Below, one piece after another: positions 61,855 to 64,000 of a stretch of 64,000 nucleotides of DNA (positions within the stretch are counted from its first letter, which is position 1; each line of letters begins with the position of its first letter). Origin of the DNA: Pantoea vagans. Lineage in GTDB: Bacteria > Pseudomonadota > Gammaproteobacteria > Enterobacterales > Enterobacteriaceae. The stretch covers positions 495,693 to 559,692 of the forward strand of contig NZ_CP038854.1 of NCBI RefSeq assembly GCF_004792415.1, given 5' to 3'. The notes beneath the pieces were generated by a model. The model was not told the origin of the DNA, did not search any database, and saw nothing but the letters and a program-made list of their open reading frames with translations. A program made the translations under genes and the position numbers.

Positions 61855-62184
61855 ATGAAAATAGACAATCTGCCGTTTGGCCTGACGCAGTGGGATCAGG
61901 TTGAAGAAACGATTCATCCCGGTGAACAGGGACAGGCGACCTGGCGAACCATGAAATTTAACGACATCCGGGTTCGCATGGTCGACTACTCGCCAGGCTA
62001 TGTCGCCGACCACTGGTGCACCAAAGGTCATATTCTGCTCTGCATGGCGGGCGAGTTGCACACTGAACTGGCCGATGGCCGCCGTTTCGTGCTGACGCCG
62101 GGCGTGAGCTATCAGGTTGCGGATGAGGCTGAACCGCATCGTTCTTTTACAACGACAGGTGCGCAACTCTTTATCGTTGACTGA
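61855..62184 (+). CDS. DHCW-motif cupin-fold protein
   Basis: A 109-residue single cupin: YSPGYVADHWCTKGHILLCMAGELHTELADG holds the family motif region (DHWC with a following His). Ligand and function unknown. AGGGGA precedes the ATG; follows the racemase by 25 bases, likely co-transcribed. Confidence 0.85.
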   Translation: MKIDNLPFGLTQWDQVEETIHPGEQGQATWRTMKFNDIRVRMVDYSPGYVADHWCTKGHILLCMAGELHTELADGRRFVLTPGVSYQVADEAEPHRSFTTTGAQLFIVD

Positions 62185-62395
62185 ATTTGCCATCCGGCCT
62201 GGCAGGGTTTGCCCGCTGGTGGATCATCGCGTCGTTGACACTTTTAAAAGTAAACTGAATCTGCTTTATAAAAATCAGCAAAATTAATGGCTTATTTCAT
62301 CAGAGTTATCTGGTTCTGACAGGAATAATTCCCATCAGGTTGTATGCTTGAAGCCTTATAAGAACGTTTTGCATTCACCTGATGTGGGGAAGCCT

Positions 62396-63136
62396 GTGCT
62401 GATAAAAAAGAAGAAAGTTCGTTCACATACCGAAGACCGACTGCTGGCGCTGGTGCTGGCGACCACCGCCGGTATCCTTAATGCCATGGCGCTGGGCGCG
62501 TTCGGATTTTTCCCGTCGCATATGACCGGCAACACCTCGCAGATATCTCAGGAAGTCACCACCAGCGACCTTCACACTATGCTGTTTTTGATGGCGCTGA
62601 TTGTTGCCTTTGTACTGGGCTGTACCGTAGCCCGGCTGGCGGTAGTGGTGGGGATCAGGCATAAGTTACGCACCATTTTCTGTCTGATTATTCTGGCAGA
62701 AGGCGCGGCGCTGACGGCGGCGTCGATCTTTGAGATCGTGTTCTACCGGCCAAGCTTTAACGGGGAAGTTCTGATAATGCTGGGATTTTTGATGGGTATT
62801 CATAATGCGACCTCGACGCAGCTCTCCAATGGCCGCGTCAGATCGACCCACATTACCGGCACGCTGACCGATGCGGGCATAGCGCTGGGGTCGTGGATTT
62901 TTGCGCATACCTCTCATGCTGTGCATCTGGAAACCGACGATCGTCGCTTCTTCCAGAAGGTTCTTCACACCCATCTGACTACGGTATTCTCCTTCCTGAG
63001 CGGCTGTATCGCCGGGCTGCTGCTGTTTAAAACCTATGGATTTAACGCGATGGTTGGCCTGGGCGTGTTTCTGATGCTGGTAGCACTGACGGCCATTGCC
63101 GTAACCGTGCAGCGAACCCGCAGAAGCCTTTACTGA
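62396..63136 (+). CDS. DUF1275 (YoaK-like) membrane protein
   Basis: A 246-residue protein with about six membrane segments: GILNAMALGAFGFFPSHMTGNTSQIS near the start and GIHNATSTQLSNGRVRSTHITGTLTD, the two DUF1275 signatures. GTG 62396 has GGGGA five bases upstream; a TTG at 62348 is the alternative (262 residues). Function unknown. Confidence 0.85.
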   Translation: MLIKKKKVRSHTEDRLLALVLATTAGILNAMALGAFGFFPSHMTGNTSQISQEVTTSDLHTMLFLMALIVAFVLGCTVARLAVVVGIRHKLRTIFCLIILAEGAALTAASIFEIVFYRPSFNGEVLIMLGFLMGIHNATSTQLSNGRVRSTHITGTLTDAGIALGSWIFAHTSHAVHLETDDRRFFQKVLHTHLTTVFSFLSGCIAGLLLFKTYGFNAMVGLGVFLMLVALTAIAVTVQRTRRSLY

Positions 63137-63140
63137 TATT

Positions 63141-63175
63141 CCGGCCCGCTGCACATCGCGCAGCGGGCCGGTTGC
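63141..63175. terminator. Shared terminator of convergent DUF1275 and SDR genes
   Basis: A 12-bp perfect stem (CCGGCCCGCTGC at 63141-63152, complement at 63160-63171) with a 7-base loop between the two stop codons. Confidence 0.75.
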
Positions 63176-63901
63176 TTACTGCTGCGTGCGGGTTGGCCGC
63201 ACGACAATCTCGTTTACATCCACCTCTTCAGGCTGCTCAATCGCATAGCGCACGGCGCGGCCAATGGCATCCGGTTGCAACGCGATAGCGCGATAATGCT
63301 GCATCGCCTCGGCAGCTGTCGGGTCGGTAATGGTTGAGGCCAGCTCGCTCTCGACCACACCGGGATGGACACAGGTCACCCTCAGCTGACTGTTCTCCTG
63401 CCGTAAACCGTCAGATATCGCCCGCACCGCAAACTTGGTGGCACAGTAAACTGCCGCCGTGGGCGACACGGCCAGCGCACCGATTGATGCGATATTGATG
63501 ATGTGTCCGCGCTGGTGGCCCAGCATGGTCGGCAGCACCGCCGCAATGCCATAGAGCACGCCTTTGATGTTTACATCGATCATCTGATCCCACTCTTCGA
63601 CCCTGAGCGAGGCCATGGGTGACAGAGGCATAATCCCCGCATTGTTGATCATCACATCAACCCGTCCCCACTTCTCCAGCGCAAACGCCACAAACTGCGC
63701 CACCTCTTCGCGGCGCGTAACGTCCAGCGCTTTAATCGCCACCTCAGAGCCATTAAACCGCAGCTCCTCAGCCAGCGCGGCCAGACGGCTTTCGCGCCGC
63801 GCGCCCAGTAATAGAATGGCATCGGTTTTTGCCAGTTCACGTGCGATGCCTGCACCGATACCGCTTGAGGCACCGGTAATTAAAATCACTTTCTGCGTCA
63901 T
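63176..63901 (-). CDS. Short-chain dehydrogenase/reductase
   Basis: A 241-residue classical SDR: TGASSGIGAGIAREL, NNAGIMPLS, catalytic Ser (NIASIGAL) and YCATK (Tyr-Lys), HPGVVESEL. Arg in LLGARRES after strand two suggests NADP(H). GGAGAG precedes the ATG. The last 99 bases of the window beyond it show no gene. Confidence 0.92.
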   Translation of the reverse strand: MTQKVILITGASSGIGAGIARELAKTDAILLLGARRESRLAALAEELRFNGSEVAIKALDVTRREEVAQFVAFALEKWGRVDVMINNAGIMPLSPMASLRVEEWDQMIDVNIKGVLYGIAAVLPTMLGHQRGHIINIASIGALAVSPTAAVYCATKFAVRAISDGLRQENSQLRVTCVHPGVVESELASTITDPTAAEAMQHYRAIALQPDAIGRAVRYAIEQPEEVDVNEIVVRPTRTQQ

Positions 63902-64000
63902 TTTGTCTCTCCAGTCAGGTTGTCACTGGCGATCATACGGCGGCTGGATTATAAAGATAATCCACCTGACGCTTTACGGACTGGTAACCAAATCTGACCA

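Overview
The window reads as part of a large low-copy plasmid from an enterobacterium, most likely Erwiniaceae (Pantoea or a relative). This is inferred from the proteins (E. coli-like PagP, Lhr, YneI/Sad-type and YdbC-type enzymes), a RepFIB-family initiator (Rep_3 superfamily) with iterons, and a P1-type ParA/ParB pair. The rest is a dense mosaic of metabolic, transport and regulator genes, as expected of a large Pantoea-type accessory replicon. No tRNA, rRNA, CRISPR array or complete insertion sequence was recognised.

Layout. 1-8.3 kb: end of a glycerate 2-kinase gene, a fasciclin/ECF sigma/anti-sigma operon, a Rid-family gene with its TetR regulator and three operators, and a polar amino-acid ABC transporter operon led by an M20 amidohydrolase. 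8.5-15.5 kb: alpha/beta hydrolase with TetR regulator and matching operators, a Xre/RES toxin-antitoxin pair, a PerM-type permease, and a P-type cation ATPase divergent from a 36-residue membrane peptide under a PhoP-like box. 15.5-27.5 kb: RND efflux pair plus acyltransferase, DJ-1 family protein, AzlCD exporter with Xre-cupin regulator, ASCH protein, a COG0523 GTPase under a Zur-like box, an FAD oxidoreductase and a semialdehyde dehydrogenase that lacks its catalytic glutamate.

27.6-33.7 kb is the plasmid core: a GATC-rich origin with a DnaA-box-like site, five phased iterons, repA, then 20 more iterons (four direct, sixteen inverted) over 1.4 kb, parA, parB, and downstream sites with the A-box/B-box architecture of P1 parS around an IHF-like site. 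A further copy of both the iteron and the parS motif lies about 7-8 kb away at 40.5 kb, between two cargo genes.

33.7-44.7 kb: a split-transketolase/MFS/SDR operon with LysR regulator, a sugar porter, pagP followed by a membrane-anchored hydrolase, and a YdbC-type reductase divergent from a LysR gene. 44.7-64 kb: the giant helicase Lhr, an MFS exporter whose operator matches that of a TetR gene 3.7 kb away (lower-GC genes lie between), a LysR/carboxymuconolactone decarboxylase/tautomerase/DUF4865 cluster, a MarR/CynX-type pair with a perfect 20-bp operator, a racemase, cupin, DUF1275 and SDR genes.
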